Source: an uncultured Lachnospiraceae bacterium (GTDB lineage: Bacteria > Bacillota > Clostridia > Lachnospirales > Lachnospiraceae). From it: 64,000 bases of DNA. Under the pieces are notes generated by a model. That model had not been told where the DNA came from, did no database searches, and saw only the letters and a list, made by a program, of their open reading frames with translations. Made by a program: the position numbers and the translations under genes. This document shows, piece after piece, positions 34,809 to 44,141 of the stretch (position 1 is the first letter of the stretch; each line of letters opens with the position of its first letter). The stretch is taken from NCBI GenBank assembly GCA_910577175.1, contig CAJTLU010000002.1:124001-188000 (forward strand). The letters run 5' to 3'.

Positions 34809-36282
34809 AGCAGTCAATCTATTTTTCGCCGGAATGCTGCTGGTATTTCAGGGGTACTGCCTGCAATATTTTTACGGAAGCTTTTTAGAAGGCAGGCTCC
34901 CCGGGAAATGGAAGAATGGGTTTGCAGCGGCGGCGTTTTATATCGTGGGAAGGCTTTTGGTCATTTGGCTTGCGCCATCCGAAACAGGGGACTACAGGGC
35001 AGCGGTTGGAAAGCTTATGCTGTCACTTGGGATTTTGTCTGTTCTTGCCCTTTGCTTTTATAAAGGGTTCCACCTGATTACGATTTTCCTTGTGGCTGCG
35101 TTCCAGGCAGTGGCAGACTTAAGCCGTTATGCAGTGGCTATCCTGCTTGGCGAGCTGGGAGAGATGCTGCTTGACCTATGGAACCGTTGGATGGAAAACG
35201 GGTTTATTACCTCGGAAAAGGTATTCGGGCTTGCGGTAAAGGGAGGGGTACTCGGAACGCAGTGCCTTCAATATCTGGCGATTGCCCTGTTGCTGTATTG
35301 GTCGTTAAGAAGACTGGTAGGTGGCTTTCAGGAAAAGGGGTATGCCATCCATAGGACGGAGCTTTTGTTTTTGCTTACCCCGGCGGCGGTGGGGCTTTTG
35401 CTCTGTATGTTGCTGCGTATTATCATGATTACTGTAGAAGATAGTATCCCGGAGCTTTTATATGACAGATATCCCGTGCTGATTCTCCTGCTTCCAGCCA
35501 TTCTGCTCCTGGCGCTGCTTTCTATTTTGTGCGGAGTGAAGCTGTTTCAGGACATGATTTGCCGCAACAGGGAAAAGAGCGAAAGGATTGTTCTTGAAAA
35601 GCAGATAGGAAGCCTGCAGGAGCATATCGAGGAAATGGAGCGCGTTTATGCCGGAATACGGAGTATGAAGCATGATATGGGAAATACGCTTTCGGTCATC
35701 GGGCGGCTCTCTGCCGGAACCGGGACGGAGGAAAGGGAGGAGCTGCAGGCGTATCTTTCAGAGTTCCAACGGACCTTTGAAACACTCGAGCTCCGCTTTC
35801 GGACAGGGAACACGGTGGTAGATACCTTGCTTACTATGAAATACCATGAGGCGGTGCGCGGGGTGCCAGGGCTTAAAATGGATGCAGACAGACTGCTGTT
35901 TCCACAGGAACAAGGAGTCCGTAGCTATGATATTGGCGTTATCTTAGGAAATGCACTGGACAATGCAATTGAGGCATGCAAGAGGTTAAAAGCAAAGGAG
36001 CCGGAGGCAGATACCTTTATCCGGCTGTGTTCCCTGCAGAAAGGGAATTTCCTGATTTTAAAGGTGGAAAACAGCTTTGACGGGCATCTGGCAGAAGGGC
36101 GGATAAAAGACCTTCCGGCAACGGGGAAGCCGGATAAAAGGTTGCATGGGATAGGTCTTGCGAATATCAGGAGCACGGCAGAAAAGTATCAGGGGACAAT
36201 GGATTTCAAGGCGGAGGGAAGGGTGTTTATCCTTTCGGTAATGTTGAAAAATGAAAGAAAGGAAGCAACAGAAAGACGGTAG
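34801..36282 (+). CDS. Sensor histidine kinase (GHKL, AgrC-like)
   Basis: A 493-residue membrane kinase. About six or seven transmembrane helices (1-255) precede a coiled coil, the phospho-accepting His in SMKHDMGN (about residue 298), and an ATP domain with N-box NALDNAIEA and G-box HGIGLANI. GTG 34801 overlaps the regulator gene. No autoinducer peptide gene is seen nearby. Downstream genes probably report its target or function. Confidence 0.88.
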   Translation: MYKAVNLFFAGMLLVFQGYCLQYFYGSFLEGRLPGKWKNGFAAAAFYIVGRLLVIWLAPSETGDYRAAVGKLMLSLGILSVLALCFYKGFHLITIFLVAAFQAVADLSRYAVAILLGELGEMLLDLWNRWMENGFITSEKVFGLAVKGGVLGTQCLQYLAIALLLYWSLRRLVGGFQEKGYAIHRTELLFLLTPAAVGLLLCMLLRIIMITVEDSIPELLYDRYPVLILLLPAILLLALLSILCGVKLFQDMICRNREKSERIVLEKQIGSLQEHIEEMERVYAGIRSMKHDMGNTLSVIGRLSAGTGTEEREELQAYLSEFQRTFETLELRFRTGNTVVDTLLTMKYHEAVRGVPGLKMDADRLLFPQEQGVRSYDIGVILGNALDNAIEACKRLKAKEPEADTFIRLCSLQKGNFLILKVENSFDGHLAEGRIKDLPATGKPDKRLHGIGLANIRSTAEKYQGTMDFKAEGRVFILSVMLKNERKEATERR

Positions 36283-36305
36283 CATTTTATCAAGGAGGAA
36301 AGAGT

Positions 36306-36929
36306 ATGGCAGTTTCAGGAGTGACGGAGTGCACAAGCACCTGTACGGCAGGCAGGACAAACGGAAGCAGCAGGCTTGGCAGCGGAGCGCAGGAATATTT
36401 AAGAGGGCTGAAAGAAAAATATCCGGACGTAAACATTACGGTGGCGGATTTTAAGAGCAGAAAGCAGGAGGATGCCTATCTGCTTGGGAGCCGGGGGTAT
36501 CAGAACATAGCGGTTTCTCCTGGTATCGTAGAAAAAATGGCGAACGACCCTGCGGCAGCGGCGAAGTATGAGAAGGTTTTTGCGGAGCTGTCAGGCAATG
36601 CGGAGCGGATAGAAAAGTTTGCAAGAGAGACCGGGGATGAGATATTCGGCGCAGGCGCCGTTATTGACAGGAACGGCAAAGTATCCTGGTGGATGGCTGG
36701 CAGGAGCCGGGAACGGATAGAGAATCCCGGAACGGTGTATAAGGAAAAGGTACAGAAGCAGATAGCGGAAAAACGTGTAAAGAAGAAAGCGGAGGAAGCC
36801 CTAAGAGAAAAGCGGCTGGCAAAGGCAGAGTCCGTGGAAAAATTGATGGAGAAGCTGCGGGTTGAGGCAGAGGAGCCTGTGAAAGCGAAAAAAGAGGGCA
36901 GGGGGACACAGATTGATTTGAACATATAA
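36306..36929 (+). CDS. Small soluble protein of the two-component cassette (DUF6033-like)
   Basis: A 207-residue protein with a Ser/Thr/Gly-rich start (MAVSGVTECTSTC), a conserved EYLRGLKEKYPDVNITVADF segment, MANDPAAAAKYEKVF, and a long Lys/Glu coiled coil (about 145-190). It begins 23 bases after the kinase. No signal peptide is seen. It resembles a Lachnospiraceae family I recall as DUF6033. The N-terminal form is similar to the protein at 37557, suggesting a shared export or assembly role, but none is known. Confidence 0.6.
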   Translation: MAVSGVTECTSTCTAGRTNGSSRLGSGAQEYLRGLKEKYPDVNITVADFKSRKQEDAYLLGSRGYQNIAVSPGIVEKMANDPAAAAKYEKVFAELSGNAERIEKFARETGDEIFGAGAVIDRNGKVSWWMAGRSRERIENPGTVYKEKVQKQIAEKRVKKKAEEALREKRLAKAESVEKLMEKLRVEAEEPVKAKKEGRGTQIDLNI

Positions 36930-36945
36930 GAAGGAGGAATTTATC

Positions 36946-37521
36946 ATGCAGATAGGAAATAACAATCAGGGAATCTGGCAGCTTTTTTCAAGGATGAACG
37001 GAGGGTGGAAGAATACAAATATGCCGTTTGGCGGGGCATTGGCAAGGCGCTCCGGTGCCGGAGGACGGAATACGTTAGAGGACCTGCTTTCCGGACATTA
37101 TAAAAATTCTTACGGGGTAGAGGGGATGTGTGTCACCGGGAGAAGCGATTACAAAAAGATAATTCCGGTATCGGATGAAATGAAGGAGCACGTTTTAAAC
37201 GACGTAAAACAGGCGTATTACAAATACAATGGGATGTCGGGGGATAATGAGGCGGAATGGGATGCGTATTACCGTAAAAATAACGAATATTTTAAGACGT
37301 TAAAAAGAGAAGACCGTTTGTCGGCCTGCTGGACGCTGAATCAGCTGCATTTAGGAATATCAAGGAAGGTTACGGAAGCAATTCAGGCAAAGGTACCTGG
37401 ATGGACTGCAGGAAAAGCAATTCCGGAAGGGCTGTTAGATGAAATCTTTGCAGAGGAAAATAGTAAGGAAATGATATCAGGAAAAGCAGGTACGGCGGAA
37501 AGCCTGGATGTGAAAGTCTGA
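36946..37521 (+). CDS. Small soluble protein of the two-component cassette (possibly DUF3879)
   Basis: A 191-residue protein, start ATG 36946 after AAGGAGG, 16 bases after the previous gene. An unstructured Gly/Asn-rich N-terminus is followed by a helical core (SDEMKEHVLNDVKQAYYKYNG; ECFK-type EYFKTLKREDRLSACWTLNQL). No signal, membrane segment or catalytic motif is seen. The DUF3879 label is from memory. It is always between two DUF6033-like genes here. Confidence 0.55.
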   Translation: MQIGNNNQGIWQLFSRMNGGWKNTNMPFGGALARRSGAGGRNTLEDLLSGHYKNSYGVEGMCVTGRSDYKKIIPVSDEMKEHVLNDVKQAYYKYNGMSGDNEAEWDAYYRKNNEYFKTLKREDRLSACWTLNQLHLGISRKVTEAIQAKVPGWTAGKAIPEGLLDEIFAEENSKEMISGKAGTAESLDVKV

Positions 37522-37556
37522 GATTGGTATGAAAAAAATGGAAGGAGGAAAAGGTT

Positions 37557-38270
37557 ATGGCGGTAACAGGAATCGGAAGCAGTTATAACAGTAACAGGTA
37601 TGAGGGAAGTTATGCCTCGTATGACAAGGAGGAGGTAAAAAAGGCAGGGCCGGAGATTAAGGCGCCGGCACAGACAGGGAATGAAAAGAATCGCGGGAAC
37701 AGGACGGTTTCTGATTATTATTCCCACTTAAAGGAGAAGTATAGCGGTATCGCAGACGGAACAGTTACAATATCCGGGGAATATTTAAAGAAATGCGCGG
37801 GAAATTCCAAAAAGGCAAAGGAACTGGAGGAGTTTTTAAAGAAGATACCGGAACTGGAAAAGCAGGGCTATGAACAGCTTTCTGCCCGGAATAAGGCATT
37901 GGGCGGAACGGTCACATATTATGAGCAGACATGGACTGTTTTAAAGGACGGCAGTATACAGAGTACCGTATATTCCGTGACGGAAACAGGAATGACGAAT
38001 GCGGAAAGAATGAAAAAGGGAATGGAAGAACGCTTAGAGAAAAAGAAAGAGAAGAAAGAGGAGGAAAAGATAAAGGAGCAGAAAGAAGAGAAGGAAGCGC
38101 AGGCGACAGGCTCGGAGGAAGATATGGAATACGGACCGGCGCCGGAACCGGAAGGGACGGATATTGCGTTCCGGTATGTGCAGGCAGAATCCGAAGCAAA
38201 GGCAAGGGCAATGATGCGGAGGGAAATGCCCGCAGATGCATATCATCCTGAATTTGACAAAAGTATTTAA
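37557..38270 (+). CDS. Small soluble protein of the two-component cassette, second DUF6033-like
   Basis: A 237-residue protein starting MAVTGIGSSYNSN after GGAGGAAAAGG. It shares with the protein at 36306 a Ser/Tyr-rich N-terminus and a DYYSHLKEKYSGIADG segment, then a beta-rich part and a Lys/Glu coiled coil (about 160-190). The paired homology and common operon suggest related functions, perhaps structural or secreted by a non-Sec route. No function is established. Confidence 0.6.
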   Translation: MAVTGIGSSYNSNRYEGSYASYDKEEVKKAGPEIKAPAQTGNEKNRGNRTVSDYYSHLKEKYSGIADGTVTISGEYLKKCAGNSKKAKELEEFLKKIPELEKQGYEQLSARNKALGGTVTYYEQTWTVLKDGSIQSTVYSVTETGMTNAERMKKGMEERLEKKKEKKEEEKIKEQKEEKEAQATGSEEDMEYGPAPEPEGTDIAFRYVQAESEAKARAMMRREMPADAYHPEFDKSI

Positions 38271-38431
38271 GCCGTGACCGGGGATGCAGGCCATGCAGTA
38301 TTTCCCCGGCTGGACTTGGGGAGAAACTGCCCGCCGCACCCGGTATAGCGTTTTAGCTCTGCCTGGTGCAAAAGGGCGGCGGTTATTCAATTTTCGTGTA
38401 ACAACAATTCTACAAACAAAAAGTTGACGGC

Positions 38432-38917
38432 TTATTGAATCGTATCTGCTAATAGAGACAGAAAGGCCTCTTTTGTGCCCTCCTTAAATCCTTTTTTATC
38501 AAGAGCCAGCGTCATACTTCCTTTTACGAAAAGAATGATCAGATTCCTGGTTTCGATATAGTTTTCAACATCCGAAAATTGAATACGGTTATTTCCCTTT
38601 GAAGAAGTGATAGAAATATCCTCGCCAACCTCCACGCGATAGGATAAGGCTGAATTATGAAACAGGGTGCTGACTCGTTCTTGTTCTATTTGAATCGCTC
38701 TCTTTTTCTTGAGTATGAGTGATGCTATGACGAAAAGAGGGGCGAGTTCAACCAGCAAAAGGACAGGCCGTTTCATAACGATTGACAACACTGCAATCAG
38801 AATAAACACCACACACATGGAGCGGTATCCGGCCTTAAACTTGCAATCCCACCATGCCCCTACGCTTTCTTCAAGGATATCCGTCGTGTATTCATACTCA
38901 TTGACAAAACGCTGCAT
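38432..38917 (-). CDS. YcxB-like membrane protein
   Basis: A 161-residue protein with two adjacent transmembrane helices (about 33-70) and a C-terminal YcxB-like domain (VENYIETRNLIILFV, pleckstrin-like). ATG 38917 follows GGAGGAAAT. It is divergent from the next gene. The family is uncharacterised. Confidence 0.65.
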   Translation of the reverse strand: MQRFVNEYEYTTDILEESVGAWWDCKFKAGYRSMCVVFILIAVLSIVMKRPVLLLVELAPLFVIASLILKKKRAIQIEQERVSTLFHNSALSYRVEVGEDISITSSKGNNRIQFSDVENYIETRNLIILFVKGSMTLALDKKGFKEGTKEAFLSLLADTIQ

Positions 38918-38953
38918 TTCATTTCCTCCATATTCTTATGTATTCATAGCTTT

Positions 38954-38982
38954 ATTATAGCATTTCGTTCCCAAAAATGAAA
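38954..38982 (-). promoter_or_regulatory. Promoter of the YcxB-like gene
   Basis: Minus strand TTTCAT (38982-38977), 17 bases, TATAAT (38959-38954). Upstream (39030-39048) is ACTGCGGAACCCCGGG, a degenerate copy of the promoter-upstream arm pointing the other way. Confidence 0.55.
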
Positions 38983-39134
38983 TAGGTTTTTGCATATTCT
39001 TGCCTTTTCGGAACTTTTTAAAGGGACTTAAAACTGCGGAACCCCGGGAATTAAGAAAGGGATAGAAAAATTCCCGGTCTTGTGCTAGAATGAATGTCAG
39101 CAGAAGACCTGGCAGTGTAAAGGGAGAAAGAGAA

Positions 39135-40733
39135 ATGAGCAGAGCATCAGGGAAGAGGAAAAAACGGTTTTTGACGGTTGTTTTTATAGGAATCGCTGTT
39201 TTTCTGACGGCAGGACTGGTATTTTTTATGCCAGTCATTTGGAATGCGGCAAGATATGCTTTTTCTTCCCCGGCAGAGTATTACCGGTATGTGGAGGAGA
39301 AAGCAGCGGGAAAAAGGATTTCTGGTTTTTGCCAATGGTATGCGGAAATAGTGGAGAGGTGTTCATTCACAGAACATAGAAGGGAAGAGAGTACACTTTG
39401 TCTGGAAACGGGAGAGGAGTTCTGGGAGTTTATCGGCACAACATTTCTTGGTACGGCGGCTGGAAAGGAGGCTTCCGGTATCAAAGAAATCGGGCTGGAT
39501 TTCTCCGCAGCTGCGGAGCAGGATGGCGTCAGGGCGATGCTTTCCGGCGCCTTAAGCCTGAATCAGCTCCGGGTGCTTGATACGGCGGTATTTTTGGATT
39601 TGCAGCAGGATAGCGTGTATGCATGGATACCGGAATTTTCCGGAGAATGCCCTGCCATTGCCATAGAGGAGCTTATCGGGCTGGATTCCGGCGAAATAAA
39701 GGAGTTTCTTGCCCTGTTGCAGCAGTTTTGCAAGGCGATGCCGAAGGAGGGAGAGCTTAAGAGGCTTTTGAAACGCTATGCTTCCTTGGCACTTTCCTGT
39801 GCAGAGGAAGCGGAGAGTGGGAAAAAGATGGTAAGGGCAGGCAATGTAATCAAAGAATGTACGGAGGTGACGGTGACATTTGACGGCGCGGCGGTACGGA
39901 ATGTACTTGAAACGCTGTTAGAGGAGATAGCGGCGGATCAGAAGCTGGAAGCGCTGGTTATGGAGGTACTGGAGGTACAGGAGGGCGAAAACGCAAAAGA
40001 AAAGTATCAGTGGTTTTTGGGAAAGGTGTTAGAACTTTCAGGACATCTGGAGGGTTTGGACGAGATTGGTGAAGTTAAAATGACGGTCTGGGTAAATCAG
40101 AGGGGAGAAATTATCGGGAGAAGATTTTTATTCGGAGACAAATCCGAGTTCAGCTATATTGCGCTTGTTGACGGGAAGAAAATCGGGTGTAAGCTTACGT
40201 TAAATGCAGGAAAGTTAAGACTTTCGTTGGAGGGAGGCGGAGCAAGGAAAAGAGAGATGTACTCGGGAAAGTTCGAGTTTCATGTAATGGGATTGCGTGT
40301 GGCAGAGCTTCTGGTTACCGACTTTAATCTGAAGGACTGGAGGGACGGATATCTGAATGCGTCAGCGACAATTTCACCATCCGGGATGTTAAAGACGCTG
40401 TTGAAGAAAGCGGTTGGAAACGGATTGTTTCCCGAACAGCCAAAGCTCATTCTTTCCATCGCAGAGGACAAAAAAGGAAGAGAGATAAAGACTGTCTTCC
40501 AGAACGGGGAAGAGCTGTTCGCAGCCCTTACCTACAGGCAGACGGAGCGCACGGGAGAAAGAGTCGCGGTTCCGGAAAAAGAGCAGCTTGTCTTGCTTGA
40601 GGACCGGGCGGCGTTCTTTGGGTGGCTGGAAGAGACAGAGAAGGGAAAGCTTCTGGAAAAGCTGGAGGAAGCGGGAGTGTCCTCTGTCTGGATACGGGCA
40701 ATCAGCAACAGATTTCTGCCGGAGCCGGAATAA
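39135..40733 (+). CDS. Membrane-anchored extracellular protein, 532 aa (possibly DUF6583)
   Basis: A protein with one N-terminal transmembrane helix (about 13-35) and a large Glu/Leu-rich extracytoplasmic part; no lipobox. The start at ATG 39135 is supported by AGGGAGAAAG. Paired strands in the second half (GRRFLFGDKSEFSYIAL; GCKLTLNAGKLRLSLEGG) suggest a beta domain. I recall the family as DUF6583, uncertainly. Function unknown. Confidence 0.6.
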   Translation: MSRASGKRKKRFLTVVFIGIAVFLTAGLVFFMPVIWNAARYAFSSPAEYYRYVEEKAAGKRISGFCQWYAEIVERCSFTEHRREESTLCLETGEEFWEFIGTTFLGTAAGKEASGIKEIGLDFSAAAEQDGVRAMLSGALSLNQLRVLDTAVFLDLQQDSVYAWIPEFSGECPAIAIEELIGLDSGEIKEFLALLQQFCKAMPKEGELKRLLKRYASLALSCAEEAESGKKMVRAGNVIKECTEVTVTFDGAAVRNVLETLLEEIAADQKLEALVMEVLEVQEGENAKEKYQWFLGKVLELSGHLEGLDEIGEVKMTVWVNQRGEIIGRRFLFGDKSEFSYIALVDGKKIGCKLTLNAGKLRLSLEGGGARKREMYSGKFEFHVMGLRVAELLVTDFNLKDWRDGYLNASATISPSGMLKTLLKKAVGNGLFPEQPKLILSIAEDKKGREIKTVFQNGEELFAALTYRQTERTGERVAVPEKEQLVLLEDRAAFFGWLEETEKGKLLEKLEEAGVSSVWIRAISNRFLPEPE

Positions 40734-40856
40734 ACGCTCTTCTCATATTCCACATCAAATCCATGTGCGTCTGCCGGAGGCTCCGAGGAAGCGGTGATTT
40801 AAGCAGCGCTTCCTCAAAGGTCTGAAAGATGCAGAAACGCAAGAGTTCTTTTCTAT

Positions 40857-40887
40857 TTGACCTTGACCCAGGGGCAGGGTTTACAAT
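40857..40887 (+). promoter_or_regulatory. MerR-type promoter with 19-bp spacer
   Basis: TTGACC (40857-40862), 19 bases, TACAAT (40882-40887). The spacer carries the dyad ACCTTGaCCcaggGGcAGGGT, the kind of operator MerR-family proteins bind to realign an overlong spacer. The gene that follows encodes such a regulator, so autoregulation is likely. Confidence 0.75.
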
Positions 40888-40917
40888 GAAGAAAAGAATA
40901 AGAAAAGAGGTGCTGAT

Positions 40918-42108
40918 ATGGAGCGGACTTATACCATCGGAGAGCTTGCCAGGCTGGCGGGGGTTTCTGTAAAGACGTTGCGCGTGTATGAACGCAAGGG
41001 GCTTTTGTTTCCTCAAAGAAATATACAGAACGGCTACCGGGTTTATACGGAGGCGGCTGTCAGAGAGCTGGAAAAAATTCAGCTTATGAAGTATCTGGAC
41101 TTTTCCCTGGAGCAAATCGAAGAGTTTCTAAAGCGTTATGAAGCAGTAGGGAGAGAGGAAATGTTACTTACGCAAAAGCGTTTGCTGGAGCAAAAAAGGG
41201 CGCAGTTAGATTCCGTGATTTCCTGTGTGGAAAAGGCAGCTACAGAATGTAAGGAAAGTGAGACGGATGCGGATACTTTTTTAAAGGCGCTTGGAAACAT
41301 TGTAAAAAACCAGAGGGCAGATGAGCTGGCAGATTTGTATGGCAGATATTCGGATGAACCAAGGGGATGGTCCCGTTTTGTCTTTACGCAGGCAGGCTTA
41401 TGTCCGGGAATGCGTATTCTGGACGCAGGAGCAGGCTACGGGAATCTCTGGCGCTATAACCTGGAACGGATTCCGGACGGAGTGCGGATTACCTGTGTGG
41501 ACAGGCATAATACACATGCAGACGGTTTTTTAAAATATGTTAAGGAAAAGGAAGGTGCAGGAGAACTTCCGGAGGGGCAGTTTTCCTTTCTATGGGGCGA
41601 CTTAGAGCAGATGGAAATTTGTGAAAAATTCCATTGCATTTTTTTGAATCATGTGGCATTCTTTATTCAGGAGAAGGAATGTCTGTATGAAAGGCTCCGT
41701 AACCGGCTTTCAGAGAACGGCGTACTGGTCTGTACCTGGGGCGGGGGACTTCTGTTTGAAAATATAAGATTGCTTTTTAAGGAGTTTTCCGGGAATTCTG
41801 CGCCGGTAGAGCGCCGATATACAAAGGTTGCGTCGAAGCTTGAAAAAGCAGAGGAGGAGCTGTTACGGATATTTCCAGGGGCAGAGCGGCGCAGCTATAT
41901 CCTGAAGCTCCGGTTTGATACGGCGGAGGAGTTTATGGAGTATATTTTTCAGGCATGCAGACCGGCGGAAGCGGCAGTAGGACAGAGGAGAGACGAGTTC
42001 TTGCAGTTTTTACGGAGCAAACGCTGCGGACAAGGAAGCTATGGGATTACCAAAGATACCTATCTGTATCTTTGCAGAAGGGAGGCGGGACAATGCCTTC
42101 CAGAATGA
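40918..42108 (+). CDS. MerR-family regulator fused to a SAM methyltransferase
   Basis: A 396-residue protein. Residues 1-75 are a MerR winged helix (YTIGELARLAGVSVKTLRVYERKGLL), followed by a coiled coil to about 130. Residues about 160-390 hold a class I SAM methyltransferase (motif I ILDAGAGYGNLW; LNHVAFFIQEKE). It would combine DNA binding with a methyl-transfer or SAM-sensing domain. The start is ATG 40918 after AGAGGTG. The downstream gene overlaps by 16 bases. Confidence 0.85.
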   Translation: MERTYTIGELARLAGVSVKTLRVYERKGLLFPQRNIQNGYRVYTEAAVRELEKIQLMKYLDFSLEQIEEFLKRYEAVGREEMLLTQKRLLEQKRAQLDSVISCVEKAATECKESETDADTFLKALGNIVKNQRADELADLYGRYSDEPRGWSRFVFTQAGLCPGMRILDAGAGYGNLWRYNLERIPDGVRITCVDRHNTHADGFLKYVKEKEGAGELPEGQFSFLWGDLEQMEICEKFHCIFLNHVAFFIQEKECLYERLRNRLSENGVLVCTWGGGLLFENIRLLFKEFSGNSAPVERRYTKVASKLEKAEEELLRIFPGAERRSYILKLRFDTAEEFMEYIFQACRPAEAAVGQRRDEFLQFLRSKRCGQGSYGITKDTYLYLCRREAGQCLPE

Positions 42109-42752
42109 TTCATTACCTGATTGCAGAGCGTGTGGCAGCGCAGATTTCGATTGCGGATCAGAACCGTTTTTATATCGGTTCCCTTTGTCCGGATATGTCG
42201 TGGCGGAAGGACGATTCGAAGCTGCGGACACATTATACGGAAGTTACGGGAGATAAAAAGGGGATGAATTGGAATACGTTTGTCAGCCGTTACCAGGAAG
42301 AAATGAAGCAGGACGATTTGTATCTCGGGGTACTATGCCACCTGATTACGGATAGTATCTGGTTTTTTGAAATGTCAGAGCCGTATATCCGCGCGAAGGC
42401 AGGCTCAAAAGAGGAACGCCAGCAGGGCTTCATGGCGGCGTATCTGGATTTCCACCGGCTGAATTATCTTTTACGCAGGGAGTTCGGGCTTACCTATCAC
42501 CTGACAGAGGACAGGAATATTTCTCTGGACGGCATCCATCCGGAGTTTTACGATGATGTGTTCGGCGGACTGTATGAGGACTTTTTTAACGAGCCGCCCG
42601 CAGAAAAGGAAGAGCTTACCACATACTCTTATGAGGCTTCCGTGTCCTGTATCGAACACTGTATAGCGGTATGTATAGAAGCGATTGCGGCCTTCCGGAA
42701 GGGGGAGACGCTTCCGGCGCCTGAAAAATGGTTTGTTCCGCGCAGGGAATAG
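42093..42752 (+). CDS. Zinc-dependent phospholipase C-like protein
   Basis: A 219-residue protein with a family-like metal-ligand pattern: MIHYLIAERV, YIGSLCPDMSW, HYTE and GVLCHLITDSIWF. Members share the fold of zinc-dependent phospholipase C, but many, like this one, lack a signal peptide and have no proven substrate. ATG 42093 follows GGGAGGCGGG and overlaps the MerR-methyltransferase gene, so the two are co-translated. Confidence 0.75.
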   Translation: MPSRMIHYLIAERVAAQISIADQNRFYIGSLCPDMSWRKDDSKLRTHYTEVTGDKKGMNWNTFVSRYQEEMKQDDLYLGVLCHLITDSIWFFEMSEPYIRAKAGSKEERQQGFMAAYLDFHRLNYLLRREFGLTYHLTEDRNISLDGIHPEFYDDVFGGLYEDFFNEPPAEKEELTTYSYEASVSCIEHCIAVCIEAIAAFRKGETLPAPEKWFVPRRE

Positions 42753-42841
42753 TAAGGATTCTGGCGGGGATGGCAGAACGGCAGGAACTTTTATGATGGA
42801 ATCAGAAAATGGGAAGATTGTAAGCAGAGAGGAGTGAGGGA

Positions 42842-44005
42842 ATGGCAAGTTTATCGGAGTATTTGTTATGGCGCGGGGATATTACGTTTGAAGAGGTATC
42901 GCTGAATGTGGTAGACGCCCTGCTTCTGTCCCAGGTTTCTTATCTGGATTTTAAAGGGATTATCGGGGACGAGGAGGAACGGCAGGAGGCTACACTGGCA
43001 CAGATTTCAAAACGGTACTGGGAGCTCCATACACAGGAGGAGTTAGAAAATTGTGTTTCGTTTGCCCTGCGTACTACGGGGATTTTGCTGCGCGAAATGG
43101 CACAGACGAGGCGCTTTTCCTCACTTTTGCTGCGAAATTATGCAAGCCGTCTTGATACAAAAGTACAGGAGCAGTTTGCTGCGGTTGAAATCGTACTGGG
43201 AAAAGGAGAGAGCTATATTTCCTATAGCGGGACGGACGATTCCCTGATTGGCTGGAAGGAGGACTTCAATATGTGCTTTCTTTCTCCGGTTCCGGCACAG
43301 ACCGACGCGCTTGCTTATCTGGAGCGGATACTGGAGAACGAAAACAGGAAGGTTTATATCGGAGGACATTCCAAGGGGGGAAACCTGGCGGTGTATGCGA
43401 CGGTAAAATGCAAACGCATGTTTCACAGGAATATTCTGCGTGTTTACAATTTTGACGGACCGGGTTTCAGCCGGGAGTTTATTGAAGGCTTCCGTTATCA
43501 GGACGTGAAGGAGAAGATTGAGACCTGGGTGCCGGAGTCTTCCATTGTCGGAATGCTTTTAGAGCACGAAGAGGATTATCAGGTAGTAAAGAGTAAGCAT
43601 AACGGAATTATGCAGCACGATGTTACTTCATGGGAGGTTATGGGACCGGGCTTTATCCGTCTGCCGGAGGTAAAGCCGGCCAGCAGACGGATGGCGGCAG
43701 GCGTAAAGGAATGGCTTGGCGGCTTAAAGCCGGAGGAACTGGAGTTTTTCAGCAACTGTATTTACGAGATTTTAAGCGCAACCGAAGCTAAAACGCTCGC
43801 TGATTTGAACAATGACAAATGGAAGAGTGCCGTAGCAATTATCCGTTCCTATAATACAATGGATAAGAAGGCAAAGGAAATGCTGCTTGCTCTCATAAAG
43901 GCAATGATGGGGCTTAATGTGAAACGGGAAGTGCCGCAGAAGGCGGCAAAGAAGGAGATAAAAGAGAAAGGAGAGAAAGAAGAGGCGAAAAAACGAAGCA
44001 AATGA
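42842..44005 (+). CDS. Mbeg1-like (DUF2974) alpha/beta-hydrolase
   Basis: A 387-residue lipase-like protein. The nucleophile elbow is GGHSKGGNLAV near residue 180, preceded by ISYSGTDDSLIGWKEDF, both typical of the Mbeg1/DUF2974 family. A Lys/Glu-rich tail (about 360-387) is probably disordered. No signal peptide. Substrate unknown. It starts at ATG 42842 after GAGAGGAGTGAGG. Confidence 0.8.
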   Translation: MASLSEYLLWRGDITFEEVSLNVVDALLLSQVSYLDFKGIIGDEEERQEATLAQISKRYWELHTQEELENCVSFALRTTGILLREMAQTRRFSSLLLRNYASRLDTKVQEQFAAVEIVLGKGESYISYSGTDDSLIGWKEDFNMCFLSPVPAQTDALAYLERILENENRKVYIGGHSKGGNLAVYATVKCKRMFHRNILRVYNFDGPGFSREFIEGFRYQDVKEKIETWVPESSIVGMLLEHEEDYQVVKSKHNGIMQHDVTSWEVMGPGFIRLPEVKPASRRMAAGVKEWLGGLKPEELEFFSNCIYEILSATEAKTLADLNNDKWKSAVAIIRSYNTMDKKAKEMLLALIKAMMGLNVKREVPQKAAKKEIKEKGEKEEAKKRSK

Positions 44006-44141
44006 AACAAGGGTAGCCGTTTGGCCGCAGAGAGAAACGCGGGTCCGGTATCAGGGAGGAATCAGGCAGGAGAACGGGCGCAACAGCCGGTTGCTTGATG
44101 GAAGCAGCGTGCGGTGGTATAATCATGCCGAGGTGATAAAA

